Below, piece after piece: positions 25,573-34,026 of a stretch of 64,000 nt of DNA. Under the pieces are notes generated by a model, which saw only the letters and a list, made by a program, of their open reading frames with translations, had not been told where the DNA came from and did no database searches. How positions within the stretch are numbered: the stretch's first letter is position 1; each line of letters starts with the position of its first letter. The position numbers were made by a program, and so were the translations under genes. Origin of the DNA: Plantactinospora endophytica (GTDB taxonomy: Bacteria; Actinomycetota; Actinomycetes; Mycobacteriales; Micromonosporaceae); assembly GCF_016862915.1 (NCBI RefSeq), contig NZ_BONW01000037.1:1-64000 (forward strand), written 5' to 3'.

Positions 25573-26883
25573 ATGGGGCGCATGGACCACCCGATCGCCA
25601 CCCGGCTGCCACCGTGGCTCCGACGCCGGCTCACCCAGGGCGGCCAGGCACTGCTGCTGGCCGTACTCTCGGTGAGCGCCAACATCGTCCTGCTGGTGCT
25701 CTCGGTGCTCTCGCTGGCCTTCACCGTGCTGGGGGCGGGGCTGTTCGCCTTTCCGGCGGTGACCGCCGCCGTACGCGAACTCGCCAACCACAACCGCCGG
25801 GTCGCCGGGGCGTGGACCGGCCGGGAGATCCCGGTCCCGTACCGGCCGGAGCCAGCGCAGCCGACCGTGTGGCGCCGGTACCGGTGGGTGGTGACCGACC
25901 CGGCCACCTGGCGGGACCTGCTCTGGCTGCTGCTGTCGATACCGGTCGGCCTGGTGCTCGGGCTGCTTCCGCTCGTCCTGCTGGTCTACGGCCTGGAAGG
26001 GCTGCTCGGGGTGCCGGTGCTGCTCTGGGCCCTCGACGTCTGGTACGGCTACGGCGCGATCTGGCCGGCCGACACCCTCGGCAAGGCCCTGCTGGCGCTG
26101 CCGCAGGGGGCGCTGATCCTGTTCTTCGGCGGCGTGACCGGCGAGCTGCTGCACCGGATGCACGGCGGGTTCACCCGGGGACTGCTGGCGCCGACGCCCA
26201 GCGCGGCGCTGCACCAGCGGGTCCGGCAGCTCACCGAGACCCGCTCGCAGACGGTGGACGCGCAGGCCGCCGAGCTGCGCCGGATCGAGCGGGACCTGCA
26301 CGACGGCGCCCAGGCCCGGCTGGTGGCGCTGAGCATGAGCATCGGGCTCGCCGAGGAGCTGATGAGCCGGGATCCGGAGGCGGCCCAGCGGCTGATGGCC
26401 GAGGCCAGGGAGGCCAGCGGGCAGGCCCTCGGCGAACTGCGGGACCTGGTCCGGGGCATCCATCCGCCGGTACTCGCCGAACGCGGGCTGGCGGGAGCGC
26501 TCGCCGCGCTCGCGCTGAAGCTGCCGCTGCCGGTCGAGGTCGACGCCGAGCTGCCCGGCCGGCCGCTGGCCCCGGTCGAGTCGGCGGTCTACTTCGTGGC
26601 GGCCGAACTGCTGGCCAACGTCGCCAAGCACAGCGCCGCGCGCAGCGCGTGGCTACGGCTGCGCTACGGCGACGGCCGGCTGGTGCTGGTGGTCGGTGAC
26701 GACGGCGTCGGCGGGGCCGACCCGGCGGGCGGTACCGGCCTGCGGGGGATCGAACGACGGCTCGCCGCCTTTGATGGCACGATGTTCGTGGCCAGCCCGC
26801 CCGGCGGGCCCACGACCGTGACCATGGAGCTGCCTTGCGAGTTGTCATCGCCGAAGACCTCGCCCTCCTCCGGGACGGGTTGA
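25573..26883 (+). CDS. sensor histidine kinase, NarX/DesK-like (HisKA_3)
   Basis: 436 residues. The N-terminal 200 residues form a four-span sensor domain like those of actinobacterial kinases with a putative-sensor module (LAFTVLGAGLFAFPAV, WRDLLWLLLSIPVGLVLG). The dimerisation helix carries ERDLHDGAQARLVALSMSIG with phospho-acceptor His about 243. The ATPase part has VAAELLANVAKHS (N box) and VGDDGVGGADPAGGTGLRGI (G box). The C-terminal tail overlaps the response-regulator gene by 49 bp. A second possible start is ATG 25582. Confidence 0.92.
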   Translation: MGRMDHPIATRLPPWLRRRLTQGGQALLLAVLSVSANIVLLVLSVLSLAFTVLGAGLFAFPAVTAAVRELANHNRRVAGAWTGREIPVPYRPEPAQPTVWRRYRWVVTDPATWRDLLWLLLSIPVGLVLGLLPLVLLVYGLEGLLGVPVLLWALDVWYGYGAIWPADTLGKALLALPQGALILFFGGVTGELLHRMHGGFTRGLLAPTPSAALHQRVRQLTETRSQTVDAQAAELRRIERDLHDGAQARLVALSMSIGLAEELMSRDPEAAQRLMAEAREASGQALGELRDLVRGIHPPVLAERGLAGALAALALKLPLPVEVDAELPGRPLAPVESAVYFVAAELLANVAKHSAARSAWLRLRYGDGRLVLVVGDDGVGGADPAGGTGLRGIERRLAAFDGTMFVASPPGGPTTVTMELPCELSSPKTSPSSGTG

Positions 26884-27479
26884 CCCGGCTGCTCCACGCG
26901 TTCGACTTCGAGGTGGTGGCGGCGGTCGACAACGGGCCGGCGCTGCTGCCGGCACTGCTCGACAAGCGTCCCGACGTGGCGGTGGTCGACGTACGCCTGC
27001 CACCCACCTTCACCGACGAGGGGTTGCAGGCGGCGATCGAGGCCCGGACCCGGATTCCGGGCCTGCCGGTCCTGGTGCTGTCCCAGCACGTCGAGCAGCT
27101 CTACGCCCGCGAGTTGCTGGCCGACCGGACCGGTGCGATCGGCTACCTGCTCAAGGACCGGGTCTCCAACGTCGGCCAGTTCGTCGACGCGGTCCGACGG
27201 GTGGCGGCCGGCGGCACGGTGATGGACCCGGAGGTGATCGCCGAACTGCTGGCGAACCGCTCCGGTGCCGAGCCGCTGCACGCGCTCACCGCCCGGGAGC
27301 GGGAGGTGCTCGGCCTGATGGCGGAGGGGCGGTCCAACGCCGCGATCGCGGGCCGGCTCTTCGTCACCGAGAAGGCGGTCAGCAAGCACATCAACAGCAT
27401 CTTCAGCAAGCTCGGCATGCCGCCGTCGGAGGACGACAACCGGCGGGTGCTGGCCGTGTTGACGTACCTGAACGCCTGA
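26835..27479 (+). CDS. NarL/FixJ-family response regulator
   Basis: 214 residues starting at TTG 26835 inside the kinase gene, so translation is coupled. The receiver domain has the acidic pair E7-D8, phospho-acceptor D52 (VAVVDVRLP) and the Lys in GYLLKDRV. The LuxR-type helix-turn-helix is LTAREREVLGLMAEGRSN and onwards, about residues 148-200. It is the partner of the kinase before it. Likely targets are its own promoter region and the divergent MMPL gene. Confidence 0.92.
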   Translation: MRVVIAEDLALLRDGLTRLLHAFDFEVVAAVDNGPALLPALLDKRPDVAVVDVRLPPTFTDEGLQAAIEARTRIPGLPVLVLSQHVEQLYARELLADRTGAIGYLLKDRVSNVGQFVDAVRRVAAGGTVMDPEVIAELLANRSGAEPLHALTAREREVLGLMAEGRSNAAIAGRLFVTEKAVSKHINSIFSKLGMPPSEDDNRRVLAVLTYLNA

Positions 27480-27522
27480 GGTTGTCGGCGGCGGCCGGGC
27501 CGGCGCGGCGGTACGCGATCAT

Positions 27523-27538
27523 CCATTGTGACCAATGG
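27523..27538. promoter_or_regulatory. palindrome upstream of the P450 gene
   Basis: CCATTG-TGAC-CAATGG is a perfect 6-bp inverted repeat 145 bp upstream of the P450 start and just after the response-regulator gene. A TACTAT box lies about 30 bp downstream. No regulator gene is adjacent. Confidence 0.45.
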
Positions 27539-27682
27539 AATTGATCAGTGTAGTTCGCTACTATCCGCCATCAGTGCCCTACCCGGCGCCGATGGTCCGA
27601 TCGCACCGGTCACCACGGGTCAAGCCGATCGTCACCAACCGTCGCGCCGATGTCCACGCCCCGCTCGACGGAGGGATCCGAC

Positions 27683-28888
27683 ATGACGGACAGCCGGCAG
27701 GTGACCGCCCGCCCGTACCCGTTCGCCGCCCCCGACCGGCTCAACCTGGACCCGCACTACGCACGGCTGCGCCGGGACGAACCACTGATCCGGGTACGGC
27801 TGCCGTTCGGCGAGGAAGCCTGGCTCGCCACCCGCTACGCCGACGTCCGGGTCGTACTCGGCGACGCGCGGTTCAGCCGAGCCGCCGGAGTCGGACGTGA
27901 CCAGCCCCGGACCATGCCCCGACAGCCGGACCTGGGCATGCTCGCGATGGACCCGCCCGACCACACCCGGCTGCGCCGACTGGTGGCGAAGGCGTTCACC
28001 GCCCGCCGGGTCGAGCAGCTCCGCAGCCGGGCCCAGGAGATCGCCGACGGGCTGGTCGACGAGATGATCGAAGCCGGTCCCCCGGCCGACCTGGTCGAGC
28101 GGTTCGCCACCCCGCTGCCGATCCAGGTCATCTGCGAGCTGCTCGGCGTACCGTTCGCCGACCGGGACAACTTCCACACCTGGTCGGAGGCGATCGTCTC
28201 GACCACCTCGCTGAGCCCGGAGCAGATCCAGGAGTACATGCAGAGCCTCTGGGGCTACATCGGCGAGCTGGTGGCGATCCGCCGCGTCGAGCCGATCGAC
28301 GACCTGCTCGGTGCGATGGTGCGGGCCCGGGACGAGAACGAGGACCGGCTCACCGAGCAGGAACTCGTCCAACTCGCCGCCGGCCTGCTCGCGGCCGGGC
28401 ACGAGACGACCGTGACCCAGATCCCGAACTTCGTCTACGTGCTGCTGGACAACCCGGCGGAGTTGGCCCGGCTGCGGGCCGATCCCGCACTCGTGCCGAG
28501 CGCCGTCGAGGAACTGTTGCGCTTCGTACCGCTCGGGGCCGCCTCGGCCTTCCCCCGGTACGCGACCGAGGACATCGAGCTGGGCGGCGTACTGGTCCGG
28601 GCCGGTGAGCCGGTACTGCCGGCGGTCGGTTCGGCCAACCGGGATGGCACGGTCTTCGCCGACCCGGACCGGCTCGACCTGGGTCGGGAGGCCAATCCGC
28701 ACGTCGGCTTCGGTCACGGGGTGCACCACTGCCTCGGCGCGCAGCTCGCCCGGATGGAGTTGCAGGTGGCGATCGGCACCCTGGTCAACCGGCTGCCCGG
28801 GCTGCGGCTGGCGGTACCGGAGCCGGAGGTGCCCTGGAAGAGCGGACTGCTGGTACGCGGCCCGCTCGCGCTGCCGGTGGCCTGGTGA
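27683..28888 (+). CDS. cytochrome P450, soluble bacterial class
   Basis: 401 residues. The I-helix oxygen motif is AGHETT (about 234-239), the K-helix E-x-x-R is in VEELLRFVP, and the haem-thiolate loop is FGHGVHHCLGAQLARME with the Cys ligand near 347. The size and sequence style resemble the CYP105/CYP107-like actinobacterial enzymes used in xenobiotic or secondary metabolism. ATG 27683 is preceded by GGAGGGATC. A ferredoxin gene overlaps its stop by 4 bp. No biosynthetic cluster surrounds it, so the substrate is unknown. Confidence 0.95.
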   Translation: MTDSRQVTARPYPFAAPDRLNLDPHYARLRRDEPLIRVRLPFGEEAWLATRYADVRVVLGDARFSRAAGVGRDQPRTMPRQPDLGMLAMDPPDHTRLRRLVAKAFTARRVEQLRSRAQEIADGLVDEMIEAGPPADLVERFATPLPIQVICELLGVPFADRDNFHTWSEAIVSTTSLSPEQIQEYMQSLWGYIGELVAIRRVEPIDDLLGAMVRARDENEDRLTEQELVQLAAGLLAAGHETTVTQIPNFVYVLLDNPAELARLRADPALVPSAVEELLRFVPLGAASAFPRYATEDIELGGVLVRAGEPVLPAVGSANRDGTVFADPDRLDLGREANPHVGFGHGVHHCLGAQLARMELQVAIGTLVNRLPGLRLAVPEPEVPWKSGLLVRGPLALPVAW

Positions 28889-29112
28889 GCGCCGCCTGGC
28901 GGGTCAGCGTCGACCCGCACCGCTGCATCGGCTCGGGCATCTGCGCCGGTACCGCGCCGGAGCACTTCCGACTCGTCGACGGGTTGTCCATCCCGCTGGC
29001 CGACACCGTCGCCCCGGCCGACCCGGTCGTCGACGCGGCCGAGTCCTGCCCGGTCGAGGCGATCCTGGTGCGGGACGCGAGCGACGAACGGGTGATCGCA
29101 CCGGAGTCGTGA
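28885..29112 (+). CDS. [3Fe-4S] ferredoxin
   Basis: 75 residues. The ligand pattern is CIGSGIC followed by a distant CP (ESCPVEA), three Cys, as in the small [3Fe-4S] ferredoxins that feed electrons to P450s. The GTG start overlaps the P450 stop (GTGA), so the pair is translated together and probably works together. A ferredoxin reductase is not present in the window. Confidence 0.92.
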   Translation: MSAAWRVSVDPHRCIGSGICAGTAPEHFRLVDGLSIPLADTVAPADPVVDAAESCPVEAILVRDASDERVIAPES

Positions 29113-29144
29113 CACCCGGCTGGCTGCCGGCTGGACGCACCGAA

Positions 29145-29176
29145 CCCCCGGTCAGACCAAACGTCCCGACCGGGGG
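29145..29176. terminator. convergent terminator hairpin after the ferredoxin gene
   Basis: CCCCCGGTC (29145-29153) pairs with GACCGGGGG (29168-29176) across a 14-base loop. It lies between the convergent ferredoxin and hydrolase genes and could serve both strands. Confidence 0.55.
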
Positions 29177-29236
29177 CCGGTCAGATCAGCGCCTCGACCG
29201 GGGGCCGGTCAGATCAGCGCCTCGACCGGGGTCCGG
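29167..29236. repeat. 28-bp tandem repeat over the hydrolase stop codon
   Basis: Units 29167-29194 and 29195-29222 are identical, and a third partial unit follows from 29223. Each carries tcagatcagcgcctcgacc, which encodes the hydrolase C-terminus VEALI-stop on the minus strand, so one extra copy of the gene end sits beyond the stop. Confidence 0.9.
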
Positions 29237-30060
29237 ATGAAGTCGAGCAGCGCCTGGTTGACCTCGTCGGCGTGGGTCCACGGGATGCCGTGCGGTGCAC
29301 CCTTCAGGGTGACCAGTTGACTGTTGGGCATCGCCGCGTGCATCCGCTGCCCCGTCACCGGGTACGGCAGCACCCGGTCCTGGTCGCCCTGGATAATCAG
29401 TGCCGGTACGTCGATCCGGGGCAGGTCCGGTCGGAAGTCGGTGAGCCAGGCGGGGATGCTGGCCAGGGTGCCGATCGGCGACGCGTTCACCGCGACGCTC
29501 CAGTTCATCCGGACCACCTCGTCGCTGACCCGCTTGCCGAGGTTCTCGTCGAGGTTGTAGAAGTCGTGCAGGAACGACGTCTGGTATTTGGCCCGGTCCG
29601 CGATCACGCTCTGCATGAAGCCGTCGAAGAGGCTCTGGTCGACGCCCTCCGGGTTGTCCTCCGTCTTGAGCAGGAACGGCGGGATGGGCGAGATGAAGAC
29701 CGCCCGGTTCACCCGCGCGGAGCCGTAGTTGGAGATGTACCTGGTCACCTCGCCGGTCCCCATCGAGTGGCCGACCAGGATGGCGTCGGTGAGGTCCAAC
29801 TCGTTCATCAGGATGCTGAGATCGGCGGCGAAGGTGTCGTAGTCGTAGCCGATCGCCGGTTGACTCGACGTGCCGAATCCGCGCCGGTCGTAGGAAATTG
29901 TCCGATAGCCGGCGTTGAGCAGTGGATTGATCTGTTTCTCCCAGGCCGAGGCACTGAGCGGGAAGCCGTGGATGAGCACCACGGGCTGTCCGGCGCCATG
30001 GTCCTCGTAGTGCAGGTCAATTGGCGCGGAGTTCTCCACGCCGACAGTCAGATAGGGCAC
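29209..30060 (-). CDS. alpha/beta hydrolase, non-haem chloroperoxidase-like
   Basis: 283 residues. The fold markers are VVLIHGFPLSASAWE (oxyanion hole), YDRRGFGTSSQP, the nucleophile elbow VGHSMGTGEV with Ser about 100, the acid loop IIQGDQDRVLPY and the His in GAPHGIPWTH. The order and the RRGFG motif match the cofactor-free haloperoxidase/arylesterase group. True physiological activity in this group is usually ester or lactone hydrolysis. The C-terminal codons lie in a 28-bp tandem repeat. No SD stronger than GGGGAG is seen before the ATG. Confidence 0.88.
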   Translation of the reverse strand: MPYLTVGVENSAPIDLHYEDHGAGQPVVLIHGFPLSASAWEKQINPLLNAGYRTISYDRRGFGTSSQPAIGYDYDTFAADLSILMNELDLTDAILVGHSMGTGEVTRYISNYGSARVNRAVFISPIPPFLLKTEDNPEGVDQSLFDGFMQSVIADRAKYQTSFLHDFYNLDENLGKRVSDEVVRMNWSVAVNASPIGTLASIPAWLTDFRPDLPRIDVPALIIQGDQDRVLPYPVTGQRMHAAMPNSQLVTLKGAPHGIPWTHADEVNQALLDFIRTPVEALI

Positions 30061-30348
30061 CCGACTCTCCCCTTCCCCGTGTTCACCCGCCGGCAGTACG
30101 CCGCGTCGATCGGCGGCGCGGTCGCGTCGACCCGGCGCCGCGATGCGACGACACAGCTACCTCGGCGAAAATTGCACTAATTGTCGAATCTGCCGGCCTC
30201 GGTCAGCCTATCCACCCGGCCCGGACCACAGCGGCGGGATGGCGATTTTCGCCCGCCCCGCCGCCCGGACACGGCTGACGACCGCCTCGCGGGCCCACGG
30301 CCGATAACCGCTGGTGCGCCCGGCGGGACCGGCCTAGGGTTGCCCGCG

Positions 30349-31116
30349 ATGACGCTTGCACACGATGTCGACGGTGACGGCCCCGCCGTCCTGCTACTGC
30401 ACTCCTCGGTCTGCGACCGCCGGATGTGGGACCCCCAGTGGCCCGCCCTACGCGACGCCGGCTATCAGGTGATCCGGTGCGACTTCCGGGGCTTCGGCCA
30501 GACCCCGGTGCCGGACCGCCCCTGGTCCGAGGCGCAGGACGTACGCGACCTGCTGGACGAGCTGCGGATCGACCGGGTGGCGCTGGTCGCCGCCTCGTTC
30601 GGCGGTCGGGTGGGGCTGGAGGTGGCTGCCCGGTGGCCGGACCGGGTGAGCGCGCTGACGCTGCTCTGCGCCGGCATGCCGGGCCACCTGCCCGGGCCGG
30701 AGCTACGGGCCTTCGGCCAGCGCGAGGACGAACTGCTGGAGGCCGGTGACGTGGCGGGGGCCGTCGACCTCAACCTGCAGACCTGGCTGGGGCCCGAGGC
30801 CGACGGCGCGACCCGGGATCGGGTACGCGAGATGCAGCGGCACGCCTTCGACGTCCAACTGGCGGCCACCGAGGACGTACCGCGCCTCGATCTCGGCGAG
30901 CCCGACCTCGGTGAGATCACCGCACCCTGCCTCGCCGTCTCCGGCCGGCACGACCTGCCGGACTTCCGACAGATCGCCGCCCGGCTGCCGGATCTGCTGC
31001 CCGACGCCCGACACCTGGAACTGCCCTGGGCCGGCCACCTCCCCAGCCTGGAACGCCCCGCCGAGGTCACCGCGTTGATCCTCGACTTCCTCCGCGAGAC
31101 CCTGCCGGGCCGCTGA
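30349..31116 (+). CDS. alpha/beta hydrolase, 3-oxoadipate enol-lactonase-like
   Basis: 255 residues. AVLLLHSSVCDRRMWDPQW gives the oxyanion region (short HG replaced by HS), then CDFRGFGQTP, LVAASFGGRVGLE with Ser about 86, the acid loop AVSGRHDLPDF and the terminal His in WAGHLPSLE. The length and motifs resemble PcaD-like hydrolases, but no aromatic-degradation genes are near. TAGGGT lies 8 bp before the ATG and there is no SD, so a leaderless transcript is likely. It is divergent from the chloroperoxidase-like gene. Confidence 0.85.
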   Translation: MTLAHDVDGDGPAVLLLHSSVCDRRMWDPQWPALRDAGYQVIRCDFRGFGQTPVPDRPWSEAQDVRDLLDELRIDRVALVAASFGGRVGLEVAARWPDRVSALTLLCAGMPGHLPGPELRAFGQREDELLEAGDVAGAVDLNLQTWLGPEADGATRDRVREMQRHAFDVQLAATEDVPRLDLGEPDLGEITAPCLAVSGRHDLPDFRQIAARLPDLLPDARHLELPWAGHLPSLERPAEVTALILDFLRETLPGR

Positions 31117-31584
31117 GCCGGACGACACGCACGAGTCCTTTCCGGCACGACTCCGCGTACCGACCACAAAGCAGGGTGTAGCAGGCGGTGGCATTGCGGT
31201 GGCATCCGGTTTAGCGGGTGCGCCATTGCGCACGACCGTGGCCGATCGGGTCGATTACCGCAACGCTTCTTTCGGCGTGCCTTAAGGACGATGACGCTCG
31301 TTTTCCGCACTGTTAGCGTGACCTCGCCCCGATGCCCGCGCGAGTCGGCGGACAGACCGGGCACCGCACACGAACGTCGGTATTTGGTTCCGTACACAAC
31401 GGTCCGTCCACATACCTCGGCACCCTCGTCACGTCCGCCACACCCCGACGGGAGCACCTTTCCCGGCACTGCGCCTTCCAGATGACGGTGCGGAGAAAGG
31501 ATCGCAGATGCGGTTGCCACCCGCCGGCCGGCGCGCATTCCCCGACCCCGTGGTGCCCACCTTTTCCAGGAAGGATTGAACGGC
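31117..31584. other. 468-bp intergenic region, no gene seen
   Basis: Lies between the hydrolase stop and the oxidase start, same strand. It is less GC-rich than its surroundings in 31140-31330. A weak promoter-like pair TGACGC, 16 bp, TAGCGT ends near 31319. Its frames contain no recognisable protein. Confidence 0.5.
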
Positions 31585-33039
31585 ATGAGTACGCGTTCGA
31601 CACCAGGCGCACTTTCCCGCCGTGGCGCACTCAAGGCGCTGGTCGGCGGCGGGCTCGTCGTCGGCTTCTCCGCTGCCGCCGGTGGCTGGGTCACGGCGGC
31701 ACAGGCGGCCACCCTGCCCGACTTCGCCCTGCTTCCGCCGCTCGACGGCACACTGCACCTGGACGAGGCGACCCGCACGGAGTACGGGCAGGACTTCGGC
31801 CAGATCGTCTTCGAGCAGCCGCTGGCCGTGCTGAAGCCCGGATCCGCGCGCGACATCTGCCGCGTCATCCGGTTCGCCCGCCAGAACCGCATCCGCGTCG
31901 TCGGACGCGGCAAGAGCCACACTACCTACGGCCAGGCGCAGACGCCGGCAGGCGTACTGATCGACATGAGTACGCTGGCGACGATCCACTCCATCGCACC
32001 GGACCGCGTCACCGTGGACGCGGGAATCCGCTGGCACGACCTGCTCAAGGCGACCCTGGAGCAGGGACTGATGCCGCCCGTGCTGACGGACTACATCGGG
32101 CAGACGGTCGGCGGCACGCTCTCGGTCGGCGGCGTCGGCGCCATGACCTACCGGAACGGCGCGCAGGTCGACCACGTGCTCCAACTGACCGTGATCACCG
32201 GTACGGGTCAGCAGGTGCAGTGCTCCCCCCGGCAGAACCGCGACCTGTTCGAGGCGGTACTCGCCGGACAGGGCCAGGTGGCGATGATCACGCAGGCGGT
32301 ACTGCGGCTCGTGCCGGCCCCCGGCGCCGTGCGGCACTACAACCTGTTCTTCCCCGACCTGGCCACCATGATGGGCGACGTCGACCGCCTGATGACCGAC
32401 GAGCGGTTCGACCAGATCGAGGCATGGGCGCGTCCGCAGCCCGACGGCACCTGGGGGTACCAGCTCGAGGCGGTCGCCTTCCACACCCCCGCCGGCCCGC
32501 CCGACGACGCCGCGCTGCTCGCCGGTCTCCGGCATCTGCCGGCGGCCACCCGGATCACCGACCGGACCTTCTGGGAGTGGTCCAGCCGGGTGGCGCTCAA
32601 CCTCCCCAAGCAACCGCACCCGTGGATCGACCTGATCGTGCCGGGCTCGGCGATCACCTCGTTCGTCGGCGACGCGCTCGCGACGATCGAGTCGTTCGCA
32701 CCGGACGACCGCTACATGATCCTGCTGGTCCCGGCGAAGACGGCGAACTTCACCCGCCCGCTGTTCCGCACGCCGCGCGAGGAGCGCGCCTTCATCTTCG
32801 ACATCATGCGGTTCTCGCCGTACGACCCGAACGTGCTCGAACAGATCCTGGACTACAACCGTGAGTTGTACGACAAGAACCGTGCCCTCGGCGGATTCCA
32901 CTATCCGATCAGCGCGCTGCGGCTGACCGCCGACGACTGGCAGCGGCACTACGGCCCGTACTGGCGGACCCTGCTGGCCGCCAAGCGCCGCTACGACCCG
33001 GACAACGTGCTGGCCGGCGGGCCGGACGTACTCGGCTAG
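31585..33039 (+). CDS. Tat-exported FAD-linked oxidase, cytokinin-dehydrogenase-like
   Basis: 484 residues. The start carries a twin-arginine signal (LSRRGALKALVGGG) with a hydrophobic core and an Ala-rich cleavage region, so a folded flavoprotein is exported. The FAD_binding_4 (VAO) domain has RVVGRGKSHTTYGQAQ (about 106-121); the His in SH aligns with the one that binds FAD covalently in cytokinin dehydrogenases. GGTLSVGGVGAMTYRNGAQ continues the PP loop. The C-terminal half has the cytokinin-binding-domain style, ending YDPDNVLAGG. Substrate unproven; a VAO-type amine or alcohol oxidase is also possible. AGGAAGGA precedes ATG 31585. Confidence 0.83.
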   Translation: MSTRSTPGALSRRGALKALVGGGLVVGFSAAAGGWVTAAQAATLPDFALLPPLDGTLHLDEATRTEYGQDFGQIVFEQPLAVLKPGSARDICRVIRFARQNRIRVVGRGKSHTTYGQAQTPAGVLIDMSTLATIHSIAPDRVTVDAGIRWHDLLKATLEQGLMPPVLTDYIGQTVGGTLSVGGVGAMTYRNGAQVDHVLQLTVITGTGQQVQCSPRQNRDLFEAVLAGQGQVAMITQAVLRLVPAPGAVRHYNLFFPDLATMMGDVDRLMTDERFDQIEAWARPQPDGTWGYQLEAVAFHTPAGPPDDAALLAGLRHLPAATRITDRTFWEWSSRVALNLPKQPHPWIDLIVPGSAITSFVGDALATIESFAPDDRYMILLVPAKTANFTRPLFRTPREERAFIFDIMRFSPYDPNVLEQILDYNRELYDKNRALGGFHYPISALRLTADDWQRHYGPYWRTLLAAKRRYDPDNVLAGGPDVLG

Positions 33040-33105
33040 CCGCCGGCGGTAACCGGGCGGTTGCCCGGGTGCCTGAGGTTGCCGAAATTGCCGAGGTTGC
33101 CGGCT

Positions 33106-33155
33106 CAGGGTCTGTCCCGCCCCAACACCGGGAGTGCGGTGTGGGACGGACCCTG
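33106..33155. terminator. large hairpin between oxidase and methyltransferase genes
   Basis: CAGGGTCTGTCCC (33106-33118) pairs with GGGACGGACCCTG (33143-33155) with one T-G step. The loop holds an inner stem CACCG-6-CGGTG. Just upstream is a 9-bp triple repeat (33075-33101). No T-tract follows, and the next promoter box starts 8 bp beyond it. Confidence 0.55.
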
Positions 33156-33176
33156 AACCGGCTAGGGTCGTCGACC

Positions 33177-33812
33177 ATGACTGTGCAGGGTTGGCTGGCG
33201 GACACCCGGACCTCGTACGACACCGTCGCGGAGCGCTATGCCGACATGTTCCGGCACGCGCTCGACGACGCGCCGTACGACCGGGCGATCCTGACCCTCT
33301 TCGCCGACCTGGTCCGGCGTACCGGGGACGGTCCGGTGGCGGATGTCGGCTGCGGCACCGGCCGGATCACCGCGTACCTGACCGGGCTTGGCCTGGACGT
33401 GTTCGGCATCGACCTCTCCCCCGGCATGATCGACATCGCTCGGCGCGACCACCCCGCCCTGCGCTTCGAGGTCCGCTCGATGACCGACCTCGACCTGCCC
33501 GACGCCGCGCTCGCCGGCCTGCTCGCCTGGTGGTCCCTGATCCACGTCCCCGACGAGGCGATCCCGGCGGTCCTCGCCCAGTTCCGCCGGGTGTTGCGCC
33601 CCGGCGCCCCGCTGCTGCTCGGCTTCTTCGCCGGCGACGAGAGTCGGCTGCGGACCGAGGGCTACGGCGGCCATCCGATGCGGGTGTACGTCCACCGCCG
33701 CCCGCCGGAGCGGGTGGCGGCCTGGTTGCACGACGCCGGCTTCACGGTCGAGGCCCGGATGGTGCTCGACACGGAGAAGCCCTCCACCGGAGCGATCCTC
33801 ATCGCCCGTTGA
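33177..33812 (+). CDS. class I SAM-dependent methyltransferase
   Basis: 211 residues. Motif I is VADVGCGTGRITAYL (about 53-67), followed by VFGIDLSPGMIDIAR and FRRVLRPGAPLLLGFFAG. The N-terminal SYDTVAERYADMF is the usual opening of the ubiquinone/menaquinone-type small methyltransferases. The acceptor is unknown. TAGGGT ends 8 bp before the ATG without an SD, suggesting a leaderless mRNA. A relic of a second methyltransferase follows immediately. Confidence 0.9.
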   Translation: MTVQGWLADTRTSYDTVAERYADMFRHALDDAPYDRAILTLFADLVRRTGDGPVADVGCGTGRITAYLTGLGLDVFGIDLSPGMIDIARRDHPALRFEVRSMTDLDLPDAALAGLLAWWSLIHVPDEAIPAVLAQFRRVLRPGAPLLLGFFAGDESRLRTEGYGGHPMRVYVHRRPPERVAAWLHDAGFTVEARMVLDTEKPSTGAILIAR

Positions 33813-33840
33813 GGACGCATCCGGGGCCGGCCGGTCGGCC

Positions 33841-34026
33841 GCCACTCCCCACAACCACGTCGACCTCGTCGTCGGTGCCCTGGCGCCGACCCGTCTTCCC
33901 GACCTCGGGCCGGTGTTCACTGAGTTCGCCCGCGTCCTCCGCCCCGGTGGCCAACTCGTGATCTCCGACGCCCACCAGGAACGGGTGGCGTTGGGTTCTT
34001 CCGCGCATGGCAGGGTGTCGCGGTGA
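33841..34026 (+). pseudogene. relic of a second methyltransferase (C-terminal core only)
   Basis: In the frame starting at 33841 the translation reads HNHVDLVVGALAPTRL, then VFTEFARVLRPGGQLVISDA, then a short tail to a TGA at 34024. This is the strand-4 to strand-5 part of a class I methyltransferase (xDLVVxxLAxxHLxDL ... EfaRVLRPGGxLvisDxH). Motif I and the N-terminus are missing; the preceding frame is the 3' end of the intact methyltransferase gene in another phase. It looks like the remains of a gene truncated at its 5' side. Its stop overlaps the next gene's GTG. Confidence 0.7.
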
